DNA from: Trichoplax adhaerens
Taxonomy: Eukaryota > Placozoa > Uniplacotomia > Trichoplacea > Trichoplacidae
DNA length: 64,000 nt
NCBI RefSeq assembly: GCF_000150275.1
Contig: NW_002060948.1
Location: forward strand, 2,782,180 to 2,846,179
Direction of reading: 5' to 3'
The position numbers were made by a program, and so were the translations under genes. The notes under the pieces were generated by a model, which saw only the letters and a program-made list of their open reading frames with translations, was not told the origin of the DNA and searched no databases. Of this stretch, positions 28,471 to 50,456 are shown in pieces. Within the stretch, counting starts at the first letter, position 1; the number at the start of each line of letters is the position of its first letter.

Positions 28471-28680
28471 TACTGTACCGTAAAAAGCGCAATGAACATC
28501 ATACAGTACTATTGTTTCATGCCGGATACAGTACCGTACACTGTACGCTCATTGTACTGTACTACTGTACACTGTACTAACTGGGAGGATTATGGTCATG
28601 GAGGTAAAAAAAGAAAAGAAAATTTCCCCTATCGTACAGACGGACATACGTACAGTACAAATGACTGAAAGAAGTGGTAC
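27525..28680. repeat. GTAC-palindrome cluster H
   Basis: The longest GTAC-rich tract in the window, over 1.1 kb, with words such as GTACAGTGTACAGTGTACAG and CACTGTACTGTACACTGTAC. It ends about 215 bases upstream of the first exon of the SHP2-like gene. Larger units are embedded in it. Confidence 0.85.
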
Positions 28681-28895
28681 CAACTGGCATGACTCGTCAT
28701 GACCTGTTCACCATGGTGGTCAAATAGTGTCCACTGGACACACTGGGCACCGTATAGTACAGTATAATACTGGAGTGAAAGTTGAAGCTATTGCCCGTGG
28801 GGCGCGTTGACGGGTTGACTATTTCATTCGAGGACACTCGTATAGTAACAATACAATTGGAAATTTCATCTGCTTCAGATCGTCATCAAATCAAT

Positions 28896-37465
<8,570 letters not shown>

Positions 37466-38724
37466 TCTGCGGAGATTTCATATATTATATCAAGAATGAT
37501 AACATTGGCGTCGTTATAAACTTTGTCGGGGTTTTAAAGTATTATCCATTCGGTGGCATTCATGGGCTTTGAAATTCGCTAATAATTTCCGTTTCTATTG
37601 ATTGATTTTTAAGATAAATAAGTTATATGAACTTAGGCTGCCGTATTTGATGATTACATTATCGTTCCATAGCCGTTGTTATAATAGCTCGTAATGAAGA
37701 ATCCAACTTACAAAAAATTTCTTCTATTTATTGCTGGCGTTAAATTTTAGTATTTCTTACATAGTAATTCTTTACAAGTGTACGTAAAGTGATTGCATTT
37801 AACGAAGTCTTTGCTTGAGACCATTTTCTTTATGCATTATTTTGATAAGATTTACTGTAAATAGGGCATAATTTCTCATTTTGATGGCATAGATGGCTTC
37901 GTTAGTCTGACGAATAGTAAAAATTTTTTAAATATCTCTTGACTTAAAATTGGTAAATATATATATATCTATATAAAACGTTCTCTTATTGATATTTACT
38001 GTATGATTTGCTATTCCTTAGAAATTGCTAAGATGCAGAAATACCGTATGCCATTATCTGGTAATAATTAGGTTTAATTTGTATGTAAACGATGCTAGAC
38101 AATTTGATCGTTTATAACAGCTTAGACATCAAATTTGAGTGTAATAATTTTCTATGCAAATTGTGCATATCATTTCCGAACTGATGGTATTTACATGTAT
38201 TCTTTCAGCAGATATTTACAATTACGATCGCTTTGATTAAGGCTATGATCAATTGAATGTTTATTTACGAATTTGTTCGATGATATTGCTTATAAATTCA
38301 TATATTTAATTGAGGGGAGACATATGCAGTATTTCATTTATTGTGTTCTTCAATATACATTTATAAAATATGTTTAAGAAATTTTTCAATTTAATTGTAA
38401 TGATAATGAAATAAGCCTGGTATAATATATTATGATGACAGTTATAATTTCTTTTATGCATATCTACATTTCGTAGCACAATGTATTATTTGCCCTTATT
38501 AAGGGCCTTGAATTACTTACCTTTTGGTGGACCATTGGCAACTTAACAGGAGATAGCGGTCATATTGCTGTTAAAAAATATGAATTTTCAAGTTGCACTT
38601 CATCTGTAAGGAAAAGTCTAGCTGTGTATTATGAAATAAGAGTACCCTGTTGTACGTAGAATCATTGCTGACAATAGTGTTTGTATTATGCTAATCAATA
38701 TCGTAATGAAACACAGATTACATA

Positions 38725-38870
38725 TACAAGATTGTGCAAAATATTCCTTATTTGGCTATATTTTAAACTATTCGCTCTTAGCTCTTCATGATTACCTATA
38801 CAAGATTGTGTAAAATATTCCTTATTTGGCAATATTTTAAACTATTCTCTCTTCGCTCATCATGTATGGT
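38725..38870. repeat. Direct tandem duplication of about 76 bases
   Basis: The phrase ACAAGATTGTGCAAAATATT followed by CCTTATTTGGC and ATATTTTAAACTATTC occurs at about 38725 and again from about 38800, with a handful of differences, ending in CTCTT.GCTC.TCATG both times. Confidence 0.8.
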
Positions 38871-39317
38871 GTGATTGTAAATTTTTGCTTGTTTATGGAG
38901 TTTCTACTTTGAATCGCAGTATGACATTGTGTCAAAGTACTGCATTTACTGTGTCCTGTATATCAACTACTATGTGAGTGCATTGATTTATTTGAAATCA
39001 TTTCGGACATGGACAGTAATCATGATAACATGATCATTGATCAAGGAAGGGTCTTGGCTCGTCGTTGACGCAGTCGGAAGCATGTGAAAGCTATTTTTAC
39101 AATCAATTTATATAGTCGGCATTAAGGATCATTATCATTGATTGCAAAGAGATTAGGAAAATCTGTATAGATTTAAGATTAGGCTAACCTGAAATTTAAC
39201 TTGTAACTATCTCATTAGCAATGCAATATTGCTTAATAAATTATTCAGAAAACTAATTCTATCGCTCCATACATCTCGCATCCTCATACAATCGTAGCAA
39301 CCAATAGTAGCATTTGG

Positions 39318-39545
39318 AACAGTACAGTACAGGACAGGCCGATTGCTGGCCGAAATGTCCGACTGTCTGAGTCCAGTGTCCACCGTCCAGCAATCCGTTC
39401 TGGCTACTGTACACTATACCATACTGTTCTCACGGTATATACTATACACTAGGATTACGTTGCTGTTCATTTTTCACTTGTATCATTCTCCTTAGAGCTT
39501 GACGGTACTATTCGGTACAGTACTCCACCGCATGGTGTACAGTAT
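39318..39545. repeat. GTAC-palindrome cluster I
   Basis: Scattered ACAGTACAGTACAGG, CTACTGTACACTATAC and TTCGGTACAGTACTCC words, 230-460 bases upstream of the TAF5L-like start codon. Less dense than clusters E to H. Confidence 0.5.
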
Positions 39546-39776
39546 ACGATCCGTTACCAATCGGTTGATATCGTCTAGACTGGTGGCCAATGCAAATTTT
39601 AATCGCGCTCTCTAGCACAGCGTTGACTTCGATCACTACTGCCTATGTCGAGCAAAAATCAGTCTAGTTATTTCTCTTAATTCAAGGATGGACTTTTGAT
39701 ATCTTGTACTCGATGTATGCTCTAGTTTTTCATTAAGAAGACCAAATAATTTCTGTTGTAATTCAACCGTTGCGAA

Positions 39777-42700
39777 ATGACCTCATCGCGTTTATCGGAT
39801 CAGCAAGTAATCGACTCAGTTGACAGATATTTAAAGACTCGAAATTACTCGGTATATACCCTTGTAAATTGCCAATTCGTTTTACTTTATGTGCAATTGG
39901 AGTCGTTGATAGACGGTGATTAGAGTATCGTTCTCTTTCGATGGGATTAAAACCGATTTAATAGGCACTAGAGATAGTTTACGAATAACTTGACGCCAAG
40001 ACACTGTTGTGCCTTAACCTTAATATAGCATGATGCTAATGCTGCTATCCAAGATGGCTCGCGTTGAATAGTGTGTATATATATATATATATATCATTGC
40101 TGCAGTCTGCAATAATCTAATACACTGATTAGATTACAGTGTAATATCTGTTTATTTTTGTTTAATTCAAAAGTCAATTTATTCGTGGAGACTTGACTTT
40201 GCTCGAGCTACTGTCTGTAGCATGCAAGGAAAGTGGAAGCAAGTTTCTAGATCTCTACGCTTTGCTAGCTGCAGTATTGGTGATATTGATATCCATGGTG
40301 ATAATCGGCGATAGTGTACTCGTACTTTATCTTATAGTACGGTACAATGGCCAAGATTAGTCAATATATCTACTTGCTCAGCTGCAGAAAACCTTTCTTG
40401 CTTTTACAATCTATGATTGGGATATAGTAATCGTGTATGACTATTCATTATCCAACGCCTAGAAATACTTTGAGAGTGAAATAAATCGAAAATTCTGATG
40501 GATGATAATATTGCTGAATTGTACCAGTTTGCTATTGGCGTTGAATAAATTACAGAAATTACTCTACACTTATTTCTATTATTACTAAATATCAATCTTG
40601 CATTCTCAATAGACTTACGATTTTCTTTTAGCAGGCACAGAATGGAAGTCATTCATTAATGGATCATAGCTTGATGAACTATTTACAAAGTGAAGCTAGC
40701 GTATCAAATGTATCTTGTCTAGGAATTCAGTAAGTAAAACTGTGCGTTACTTTATCTGGTGCAGGAGCCACGCAGCAGTACAAATATTACTCATGTTTTC
40801 CGCTCATTCATGCAATGAATACTACAATAAAGTTGCTATAATGATACTATACTTCATAACGATCCATGAAAGTATTCTAGAGCTATATATTTATGTAAAT
40901 GACAATATTATGGATAGAGTAGTCGTACTGAAGGTTTCAAATTTCAAGCCATCAATAATGTGTTTGCTTACTTGGTGTATGAACTGATTGTGTAAAGTTA
41001 ACATTCTACGCGGATAGAAATATGCAACACGCATATCGTATGCACAATTCGCATTGACTGCAAATCATTAATGCATAGCAGTAGTTGTAAACGTAGCCTG
41101 CTTGTAAATAAGCATGATTTTACTTTAGTATCATCTTATCATGTAACTTTATATATTTTTGAATGGATAGAAATAATCCGGAAAAAATCGACAGCCAATT
41201 TTCAGAGTAAGAATTTGCAAATTTAATTTATTATTGTCTTTAAACTAATTTAAATTTTTGCCTCTAATATTTGTCAGGTTCCTGTCATTCGTGGATAACT
41301 GTGAAGATCTAGATTTCAAAGTGAGTTTACTATCTCTTCATTCAGTTAACGTCTACTGCTTCTTTCAATCGCGGTATTTTGTCCTCGATTAATGATTATT
41401 ACTGTTAGTTTTGCGTATAATATGATATTCATTACTGTAAAAATAATTTATGGACACTTAGTACTCGTTAATCTATCATAATGCATTTTATGCTTTTAAC
41501 TAACACGATATTCCGGATATACAAATTTTATTAAAGATATATCAATTAACAATTTTCGTAAATTCTCTAAGTTCACTTTTTCCAGTAATTTTTATTGTGC
41601 TTTTTAATTTTAAGTGACGGGATGTAGTAGTCTTTGTGGCCCTTTTTAATCTTTAATATACATATTTCTATTCTAGTAGATAAGATGCACTATTCGCTAG
41701 GTTAAAAGACTCTTCAATTATTATCTATTGCAGACCTATTAGACTCTGTCTTATAAATTAACATGTATTAATTGTTATGAATTAATATACATCAAGTAAT
41801 GTAAATCCATCGTAACAAGTATAGATTAAGGAGGTTGTAGCATAAACATTATTTATCCACATTCATAATGTATGTCTGTTTTACTGGATATATTCTTAAA
41901 TCATAGAATGAATTAACGGCACTCCTTTTTCCGGTATTTGTGCACTCTTTTCTCAAGTTGTTGGCTTTTGGAGATAATCAAAGAGGTAATACAACATTAA
42001 TATATAGAGAATTATTGTTAAAATTAAGAATTTGAAATTTATGAAAAATTAGTATCATAATAATTGAGAATGAGCTAATAACGATTACCAATACATTTAG
42101 ATGGTTACCACCGATGCCACTTCGTAATATGAAATTTTTATGCTAAAACTAAGTAATATGTTGCTTTAGTCCTCAAATTTTTTTCCGTATGCAGTGTGTA
42201 CCTTCTATATATCACTTAGCACAATGACAGCGGTTTATCTATACTGCATGTAGACATACGTGTACTCTAGATTGACGCTGAAGAACTATTAACTATAGTA
42301 ATTTCTGGCACGCAAGACATTAAATTTGCTAATTTTAGACATTTTGTTTTGTTAGGGAAGAAATTTCTGTCAAGTTATTCAGCAAATCTTGCAGTAGATA
42401 ATGCTCATGACATTGAATCACTTTTACGCGCAATTGATGAGGACAATGATAGCGAATTGGTGCTGAAGGACTACCAGTAAGAATGCTTGATTGTTCATTT
42501 TAGTGAGATCAACATGTGTAAGTTTAAAAATATCAGATCTATAATTCAAAGTTTTATAATTCTCCTATTCATATTTGTATTACAGAAGCTATAAATTTTT
42601 TGTTAATTTATCTCTTGAGGCCTTTCAATATCTTATAAATTTCTTAGAGGTGAGTTGTAAAATTTTTCATATAAAAACGATGTGGTTCAATATGGTGCCA

Positions 42701-45205
42701 TGGGGAACTATGTAAATGCTGTTATATTTTGTTTAAATTTTTTAATTGTAGGCGGCTGACCTCTTGAATATATTGAGCATAATAAACCAGCATATTTTCA
42801 TTAATAGTGAGTAATCGGTTATATTGCTTGATGATTGTTACAAACGCTAACCAAGACTACATTTTTTCTAGCTTATATTGAGAGCACAGTTGAAGAAATT
42901 GATGGTAGTGAATATCCATCACAAGGTTAGCTATGATTAAGCCTCTATTGTATTGCATATCAAAAAATATCGACTAAACTGAAGGAAATAAAATATTTTT
43001 GTTCTTCGCCTGTCAGAAATAATGGAGGGTGATATGGCCAACCTCCAATCGAATTCTAGCGTGTATGTTGTTCAATGTTTGATCCTATATTCATTGAAAT
43101 TATTGCAGTAGGTAAAATTTTAGCACATCACTAAATAGTTGCAACATATAACTATATTAGGGACGATAAAATTTCAAAATTTCATGACGTTGTTAATAAA
43201 GCCAAAGAATCTCCAACAAATCACTTGCCTAATATACGCTTTTATACTTTCTTAAATGCCTACCAAGGGTAAATATCTACCATAAGTTAGTATATGTCTT
43301 TTTTCTGGTATCTTAAATAGAAACGTTTTACCTATTACTACAGATTGAATACTGTTAGTGTATCAGACAATTGTAAGATATTATGCGGTGGATTTGCTGA
43401 TGCTGCTGCGCGGTTATGGTATCTAAATTTTGGTGAAAGTTTTGCTCTTAATTCAGAAGAAACGTCAAGTCGTAAGGCTTATTATTAAAATTTCATTTAT
43501 TCCGTAGTAGTTGGTGGTGAGAGACAGTTCGCATCTGTATGGTTATAAGATAATTACGCTTTTGTGCATTTAGATGAAATTTATGAATTTGATTTGAAAA
43601 TTGAAGATCAACTCAAAAAAAAGAAAAATCAGTTTAGTAACGTTAAAAATACTAACTACCTCGATGACCACTGGACTAATTTAGAAAATACTTCTTATTT
43701 TATCGTTGGTAATCCAATTACTTAATTCAATACTTTTTTAGAGAGTGCATTACTTTAAGAGCACATAGTGCTGGAATAACTTCATGCTCCTTCAGTGACG
43801 ATGCCAGTTACCTTTTTACCGCCTCCGAGGATGCAACTGGTAAGAATTCTATCAATTGCTAGTTAGCGTTTCTGATCTACAACATATGAGTATCGACTAC
43901 TGTGTCCTAACTTTTGTTTCTATCCAACAGTAAAATTATGGAATACTGAAGACTTGAAGTGCCTTGTTACTTATAGAGGACATGTTTATCCGGTTTGGGA
44001 TGTTGACACCAGGTTAGATTATAGAGATTCTTTTAAAATGTAGCTTATATTTCGTTCCCCAAAATTACTTTATACGTTAAGATCACGAAACATGTATAGG
44101 TAAACTTTTCAACATTTCATCACAGTAAATTTTTAGTTTACTTTGCGACCGCATCTGCCGATACAACGGCTCGCTTATGGAGTACGGAATTTACTCATCC
44201 TTTGCGTATATTTGCTGGACATTTGGATAGTGTGAATGTATGTCAGAATATGGCTTATGAGTGCATATCTACCCTTATATGAGAGGCATTATAAAATTTT
44301 TATAAATCGAAGAAAAATGTCTTTTTGGTTAGTGTGTTAGATTTCATCCGAACTGTAATTATATCGCTACTGGATCTGCTGATAAAACCTGCCGATTATG
44401 GGATATCCAAAATGGTCAAACAGTTCGTTTATTTACTGGACATAAAGTATGTGCTACATGATATGATACCGTTGAAACCGTTACTGTCGATTTTATGAAT
44501 ATTTTTCGTAATACAAACATCAATTTTAAAAATTATGTTATTAAATAGGGCGATGTAATGGCCATGGCGTTCTCACCTAATGGTAATTACTTAGCAACTG
44601 CAGGTAAACACTGTAAGCTGCTCGTAATTTAGTCCTACTAAGTCTTGCTTAAAATGCTTTATTTCAACACAAACACTATTATAGGAACAGATAATTCGAT
44701 ATATTTATGGGATATCTCCACAGGAAAACTTATTCAAGAATATTCAGGGCATACTTCGCCCGTATATTCCATTTCCTTTAGCCCGTGCGGTACACAAATA
44801 GCATCAGGTACAACAATCAATTTATTTGTTCATCATCAAGTTATTTACTAATAATTCTGGAATAGCGTATTCTGATTCGTAAATCATTTGGTAATATCGC
44901 TTACATAGGTGGATTTGAAAATTGTATTAAAATTTGGGATGTAAACGGACCTATACACGGGAGGTTCGAAGAGTAAGTGCAATATCCCAGGAATAATTCC
45001 AATTTTGATACGGTGACTATTAACAGTAAACCGCTAAAATGTCTGCAATGACTGACATTTTTATATGTGAAATTGTTTTCTTGAAATTAGTCCCAATTCA
45101 GATGTTGGGTCTACAACATTTCATGCTAAGGCCACTTCCGTGCAATTTTTGCAGTATTTTGCTGCTAATCATTTAGTTGCTGCTGGTCTATTCGGAAGTA
45201 CATAA
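39777..45205 (+). CDS. TAF5L: TAF5/TAF5L-family WD40 protein
   Basis: Twenty-one phase-consistent exons, the first at 39777-39851, then 40632-40729, 41171-41206, 41280-41322, 41907-41985, 42356-42476, 42586-42649 and on to 45091-45205, giving 598 residues. TAF5 is a core TFIID subunit; TAF5L is its SAGA paralogue. A LisH motif is at residues 5-25 (SDQQVIDSVDRYLKTRNYS). The NTD2 helical domain runs to about 200 (LLFPVFVHSFLKLL, YKFFVNLSLEAFQYLINFLE). WD40 blades follow from RFYTFLNAYQGLNTVSVSDN through YPVWDVD, PLRIFAGHLDSVNCVRFHPN and SFSPCGTQIASGG. The early LisH, short linker and total length favour TAF5L (589 in human) over TAF5 (800), but FYTFLNAYQG is closer to TAF5, so the symbol is provisional. 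One acceptor (43746) is chosen by frame among three overlapping AGs. Confidence 0.85.
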
Positions 45206-46382
45206 AAAATTTTGAAAATTGATGCGAAGGAAGCATTCATCAAAGGTCCTCGAATCTTATGGAACTGATCTGCTATTTGATATGCTATACTGTCGTTTAA
45301 TTACTATAATGGTAATCTACTGAATGAATATTTCCTTGGATGATATAGTTTAAAGACTATATCCATTCAAGTTTGTATATATTTGCATATTATTTCTTAG
45401 TTTTAAATCGTTTGTAGCATATTAGATAGAGACGAGAAAGAAAATTTTCTCGTCTAATGGATTACAAAGTAAAATTTCTACCAAATAACCTAGATAGCAT
45501 AACTGCTTTCGTCACCTATAAATTATAACTGCGATGGACTGTTTCAGTAATTTATGACAATTTATTTAACAAAATACTTCTGGCTGCGCCTTGTGCGTTA
45601 CTTATTAGTTCTATAAAATTTAAAGATATTCGACAATTGGTTCACAATTAATATAAAATGTATACTATTTTCTATCATTTTGGTAAATTTCAATATCTAT
45701 GCAAGATACTGTACTCTACCTGATGATAGAGTGACTATTAATGTTAATAGTACTTAGTTTATCTGTAATATGATAGTCATGAAAGCGATCGATATATAAA
45801 TAGTGTTCTTGAAATATGTCAAATTAAACTATAATAGAAGGCAATGAATTACTTTGCTATCTATCTAGGATATCTGGCGATGAAATTTTAGAGAAGCAAA
45901 ATTTGTAAAATAATGACGAAAAAGTAATGAATTTTTTAAAATATATCGCTGATAGTTCTCTTAAACACATTCGTATTCGTCGAGAATTATTTGAAATAGT
46001 ATAAAATTAAATAAATATGAATTCGCAGTCGATGCGTTTCTCTGCTTGATTAGTTTGTCGCCCGATAAAAATAATCGACAAGGTAGATTTACTGTATATT
46101 TGTAATATACGGCAACTTCATATCAAATTTGCATTCTAGTGAAGATTCGTAATGAACTCGGGATAAACAACTTTTGATTCTGTAATGTTGTACTGTAATA
46201 GAATTTGATATTATCAGCAATTACCGTGGTTGTTGGTCCAGTTATATCCGTTCACCAATACTAAGTTGTAATTGCATTCCGGGACCTACAACTACATTGC
46301 ATATCTCAATCGTTCTGATCAGGTGAAACTATTAAATAAAGTATGTTCACAAAAATTGATATTGAGGCCGTTAGTTTTATTG
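45206..46382. other. AT-rich intergenic DNA
   Basis: 3' flank of the TAF5L-like gene. No coding exon, RNA gene or clear repeat can be supported. Confidence 0.45.
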
Positions 46383-47512
46383 ATGAAAAGAGTTCGTAAA
46401 GTGTAAGTGATAAATAAACGTGCACACTTCGCTCCTTGCTTGTTGTAGGCCTGTTCTTGCTCTCTCGTTTCAACGTCGGTTAGCAATTTTGAATGGTGGC
46501 AGCGCTCCTTTTGCAGATACTAATTTATTACTTGCACGTGTCAGGTAATAGGTTGAAATGTTTATAAGTAAAGTTGATAGCTTAGCAGGATAACCTTGTA
46601 ATTTTCCGCTGCATTTCCATTCCTATCACGATTGTTTATTACTTAATGGGCAAGTGTCTACTATTCATTTGACGTCATAGAGAACCAATTTAAAAAATAA
46701 ATTATGTACTATAAGGAAAATAGAAATTTAAGAAGTGATTAATATATTGAGTCGTAAATAAGTAAGTTTAGGGATTTTGATAAAATTGAATTTTATCAAC
46801 TGTATAAAGTAACTGCTATTTAAATTAATACTGTAAACTTATCAGTTTACAGTTGATAATATACTGTATTTACTATTACATTTTAGAAAAATTAGTTCAG
46901 AATCTTACATTTCCCTGTATTTATTATTTTTACCGTAAATTTTTCCGATCAAAGATATCATTAAGATTATATCAATCAGCAGATTTTCTTGCCTATCACT
47001 GAATTGATTTACAATAAGCCAAAGTCAACATAATCATTAAGAAGCTATAGTGGACGTTATTTGAGTATAATAAGTGATTTTAATATTGAGCATTGACGTA
47101 GGAGTTGTAATTAATATTGACGTCAAATGATCGAGTCGCATTAATATCCGATAAAATAGATATGCGTCATATCTTTTTGCAGCAAAATCTATACAAGTTC
47201 TGAAAATATTGATGTGGAACTGTAACAGTGTTATATACTGTATTAGAGTAGAAATATCTATGTTAGGATAATTTTGTTAGCCTATCCTTATTTAGTTAAC
47301 TTTTAATTTACTGAAATCAATAGTTATATTAGGGAATGCGAATTATCTACTTACGGTTCAAATCATTGTGATTGTCGTATGTATATATGTCACTGTTATA
47401 AAAAGCTAGTGCTATATTAAAACAACGTACATCCAAATGGAACCTGCTTTCTTCAACGAAAAGAAAAGAAAGGAAGTTTATCTTAGAAAGAAAGCTGAAA
47501 AATACCCTTTAG
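46383..47512 (+). CDS. Possible small basic protein, unidentified
   Basis: I do not recognise this protein. Three short exons can be joined with matching phases and good splice sites: 46383-46402 (ATG, donor GTAAGTG), 46449-46544 (acceptor TTGTAG, donor GTAATA) and 47410-47512 (acceptor GCTAG, stop TAG), giving 72 residues. The product is strongly basic (many Arg and Lys), with VPVLALSFQRRLAILNGGSA near the start and SKWNLLSSTKRKERKFILER towards the end. No membrane segment is obvious. The third exon has a second open frame with comparable coding character, and a possible extra exon starts near 47821, so the 3' part is uncertain. There is no GTAC cluster upstream, unlike the recognised genes. 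It could be a genuine small gene or chance splice-like sites. Confidence 0.3.
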
Positions 47513-48796
47513 AATTAAAAAAGGTATCGCTATTCTACTGTTATCTAAAGCGAGAATAAAAATTAATAAAGGTTCAAAGTTAATTTGATATTGAACTTAA
47601 TGATAAGAATAAAATATTTTGTTAAATCATACCAATGTCGATATTATCCATTGTAAAAGATTGAATTGCTTTTGTTGACACTGCTGTATAAAAGCAGATA
47701 ACACATTTTATATTCAAAATATGATAATATTATCATTGCAATTATCTGTCGTGACTTTTATCGCTTCTGATGGTAATCAAGATTGAAAATCCTATTCGAT
47801 ACACACCTCTTTTATCTCAGAATGAACCAGAGAATTGGAAGAGGCATACGGAAGTCTGTATATTGGCATTAATAATGTAGAAAGAATTCTGTAAAGGTCT
47901 GGAAATAATTTACATATCTTAGCATTGATAAGATTTTTTATATTTCGTGATTAATATTGAAAGTAGGTACTAGTAGTATACTACTTTTATTGAATTGTGA
48001 TCAAAATCTAAATATTTAGATAGGACTTGTATTGAAAAATTATTTGAGAACCAATATACAGCGAAAATTGAGATGAATAGTACAGGTTTTTAATTTTGTG
48101 TCTTGAAATGCTACTAATATGAAGTTATTATCATTTGATCACAGTTCAAATCAAATGTAAGTTTTTCTTTTAATAAAGATTTATCAAAATTTTGAAAGCA
48201 CTTTAAAATTTAAATATTGATTGAGCATCATGCTTTAGAGCGCTGATAAAGGCTTTTTCCGAGGGTTTGAACTTGAGATTCAAAGAATCATTATTAATTT
48301 TATGTATAAGTAGGTACCAGTACTGGTAACGGTTGTATTGATGCCTAGGAAATCGTCCTAAAGGCATTACTCTAAAATTTTTAGATATTGCATGAGTAAT
48401 GTCATAGAATAGGAAGTAATTTGGTAAAACTTTATAAAAATTTAGAATATACAAGAAAAATTTCGATAGGTTTTTTTAACAAGAGTTAATATCGAATTAT
48501 GATGCCATCGAGAACGCGCAGATTTCAATTTTATGTTATAAAATTCTTGTATTGATTCCAAATACGACTTAACGATTGAGATTGAGTATTCAGTTTTAAT
48601 AAAGACTTGTTAAAATATAAACAATGAATTAAAGAAGTAATAGGAAACTTGTGCATTTCGTATCTATGGAAAGTTGGAAGCAGAAAGTTTAAAAAAATAA
48701 TCGCTAGTGTTGTAGAGTCTGTAAAATTTTTGAAAATTTCATTGCCGGTATCTTATTAGGATAGGTACCGTAATATTGGTATATCACATATATAGC
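47513..48796. other. AT-rich DNA with diffuse TTTTAATAAAG phrases
   Basis: The phrase TTTTAATAAAGA(T/C)TTGTTAAAAT and relatives occur at about 48168 and 48594, suggesting an old dispersed repeat. The minus-strand frame at 48203-48454 has no match and sits within this material. Confidence 0.4.
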
Positions 48797-49399
48797 TGTC
48801 GTGGTCAGCTCACGACAAGGAAACCTGGGTCTTTAAATCTGTATAAATACTAAGGCTACAACAGCCAAATGTGCCCCCAACGGGCTAAGAGTAGACTAGA
48901 CTTAGGCTTTTATATTAGTTTATTAAACCAAGGTAGGCTTGACATCCAAGACTACTCTAACTATACGCGTACACTATACGGTCAATCGTCAACTAACTAG
49001 CTAATGAGAGCACCGGGCTTTATGTACCCTAGCTCGGCTGCACTCGGTGCACAGCTTAGGTAAATAACCCTAAAAATATATAGGTTTGTATAGCCGGCTG
49101 TCTATATGGTTCAGTATGGCAGAGGGCGTAAACAACACTAATGAGTTACCAACTAATTAAGAGCCAATTAATAATCAAAGGCTCGGTACAAAGTAACAGA
49201 AATTACTATGTGTGAATATTAGTTGTCACCTCTGTAAGTATACTATTCTGCACAGAGTCTACAACAAGTATGACTAGACTACTAATAAAATTACAATTAA
49301 CAAGTACCTAATAAATAAAGGTTATATTTAACAACTAATAAAATCTTAATTACTGAAACTAACGCTACGATTAATTTACGGAGTCTGTACTCCGTCACA
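48797..49399. mobile_element. Probable solo LTR (long terminal repeat)
   Basis: A block of about 603 bases whose composition differs sharply from its AT-rich surroundings. It begins TGTCGTG and ends CGTCACA, the TG...CA ends of LTRs. It is flanked by ATAGC and ATAAC, a five-base target-site duplication with one mismatch. Each end carries a hairpin: TGTCGTG...CACGACA on the left and ACGGAGT...ACTCCGT on the right. No gag, pol or env-like frame and no second LTR lies nearby, so this would be the remnant of recombination between two LTRs. The paired end hairpins leave open a foldback or MITE-type DNA element instead. Orientation cannot be fixed. Confidence 0.5.
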
Positions 49400-49749
49400 A
49401 TAACTAAAGTTTAAACTTTAGGTGTTGATAACTTGACTAAAGTCAATGCAGAATCTTCCTTCCATCAAAAAGGATCTTATGAGATAAGCATTGTAGTCGA
49501 TGTAATTTTTTTGGCTGAAATTGCATCACAATTTGAATAGAGAAGTGGAAAACCTGTTTATTTGAATCATTGAATAAGATAGATGCAGGTAAGTATCGTT
49601 AGATTATGAATGCTTTGATATTTATGTCATTTTTCAGTACTGCATGACCAATATCTTAGGATGGGCAGCGGTTCGATAAAGAAATAATTAATTATCTACG
49701 TGTATGTATTAAAAGGATCGGATAAGATGGTGTAGGCTTTTGTGCTATA

Positions 49750-50113
49750 CTGCGAAAGAGTGATATTTTATTTCTTATGAATATTAATAAAACCGTATTT
49801 GAATATCTAATGCAAGTATTTATTCGAATTTCTTGTAAGCGGATTTCAATATCTATTTTGATTATAGAATACCCTTCAATTCTAACTTTGAGTCATATAA
49901 TTAAATGGTATAGCTAATTTTAATATACGTAATAGCGAGAGAGTGATATTTAAATTTTTATTTTTCATGAATACTAATAAAATCATAATTGGATATCTAA
50001 TGCAGGAGATCTACTTGGATTTCTTGTAAGTCGATTTTGATATCAATTCTGATTATAGCTTGCCCTTCAAGTCTAACTTTGAGTAATATATTTGAATGGT
50101 ATAGTTGATTTTA
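49750..50113. repeat. Degenerate tandem repeat, about 190-base unit, two copies
   Basis: Copy 1 starts GCGAAAGAGTGATATTTTAT at about 49751. Copy 2 starts GCGAGAGAGTGATATTTAAA at about 49936. Both continue through ATATCTAATGCA, TTTCTTGTAAG.(C/G)GATTT, CCCTTCAA(T/G)TCTAACTTTGAG and AATGGTATAG. Identity is imperfect throughout, so the duplication is old. Confidence 0.8.
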
Positions 50114-50456
50114 CCACAATTCTTAAGCTAGAAAAAATAGAATCGTTTTCATTTTGTATTCTTTATGTCCGATCAACGCTGATTGCAATTTTACGTTATT
50201 TACCAGGTTTCAGATCGCTAGAATGTCTTTATCGCTTTAATCAAAAGTTAAGATTTATATTTTCATACCGGATCAAACTCGATTTTAAGGTACTGCCATA
50301 GCTGAATTACTTTGGAAATGATAATACTTTTAAATCTCGAATATCCTCATTATCGAAGTTTATACCGGGTAAAATATTTAAGTATTTTAGATCATTCTAA
50401 TGTAATCGTCACAGGTCCAGAACATCGGAGAAGTTAAAAGATGTACAGAATATGCT

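Larger units (their letters stand above)
26627..28895. other. Divergent intergenic region between PDE6D and the SHP2-like gene
   Basis: Contains a GC-richer stretch (26920-27060), then a long composite of GTAC-palindrome words, three copies of a roughly 180-base unit and two ACGT-rich blocks, up to 28680. The small frames at 26665-26898 and 27161-27355 begin with non-standard starts or lack any match, and are not taken as genes. Confidence 0.55.
37466..39776. other. Intergenic region between the SHP2-like gene and TAF5L-like gene
   Basis: 3' flank of the SHP2-like gene, a 76-base tandem duplication at 38725-38870, and a modest GTAC-palindrome cluster at 39318-39545 before the TAF5L-like gene. 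No coding exon is evident. Confidence 0.5.
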
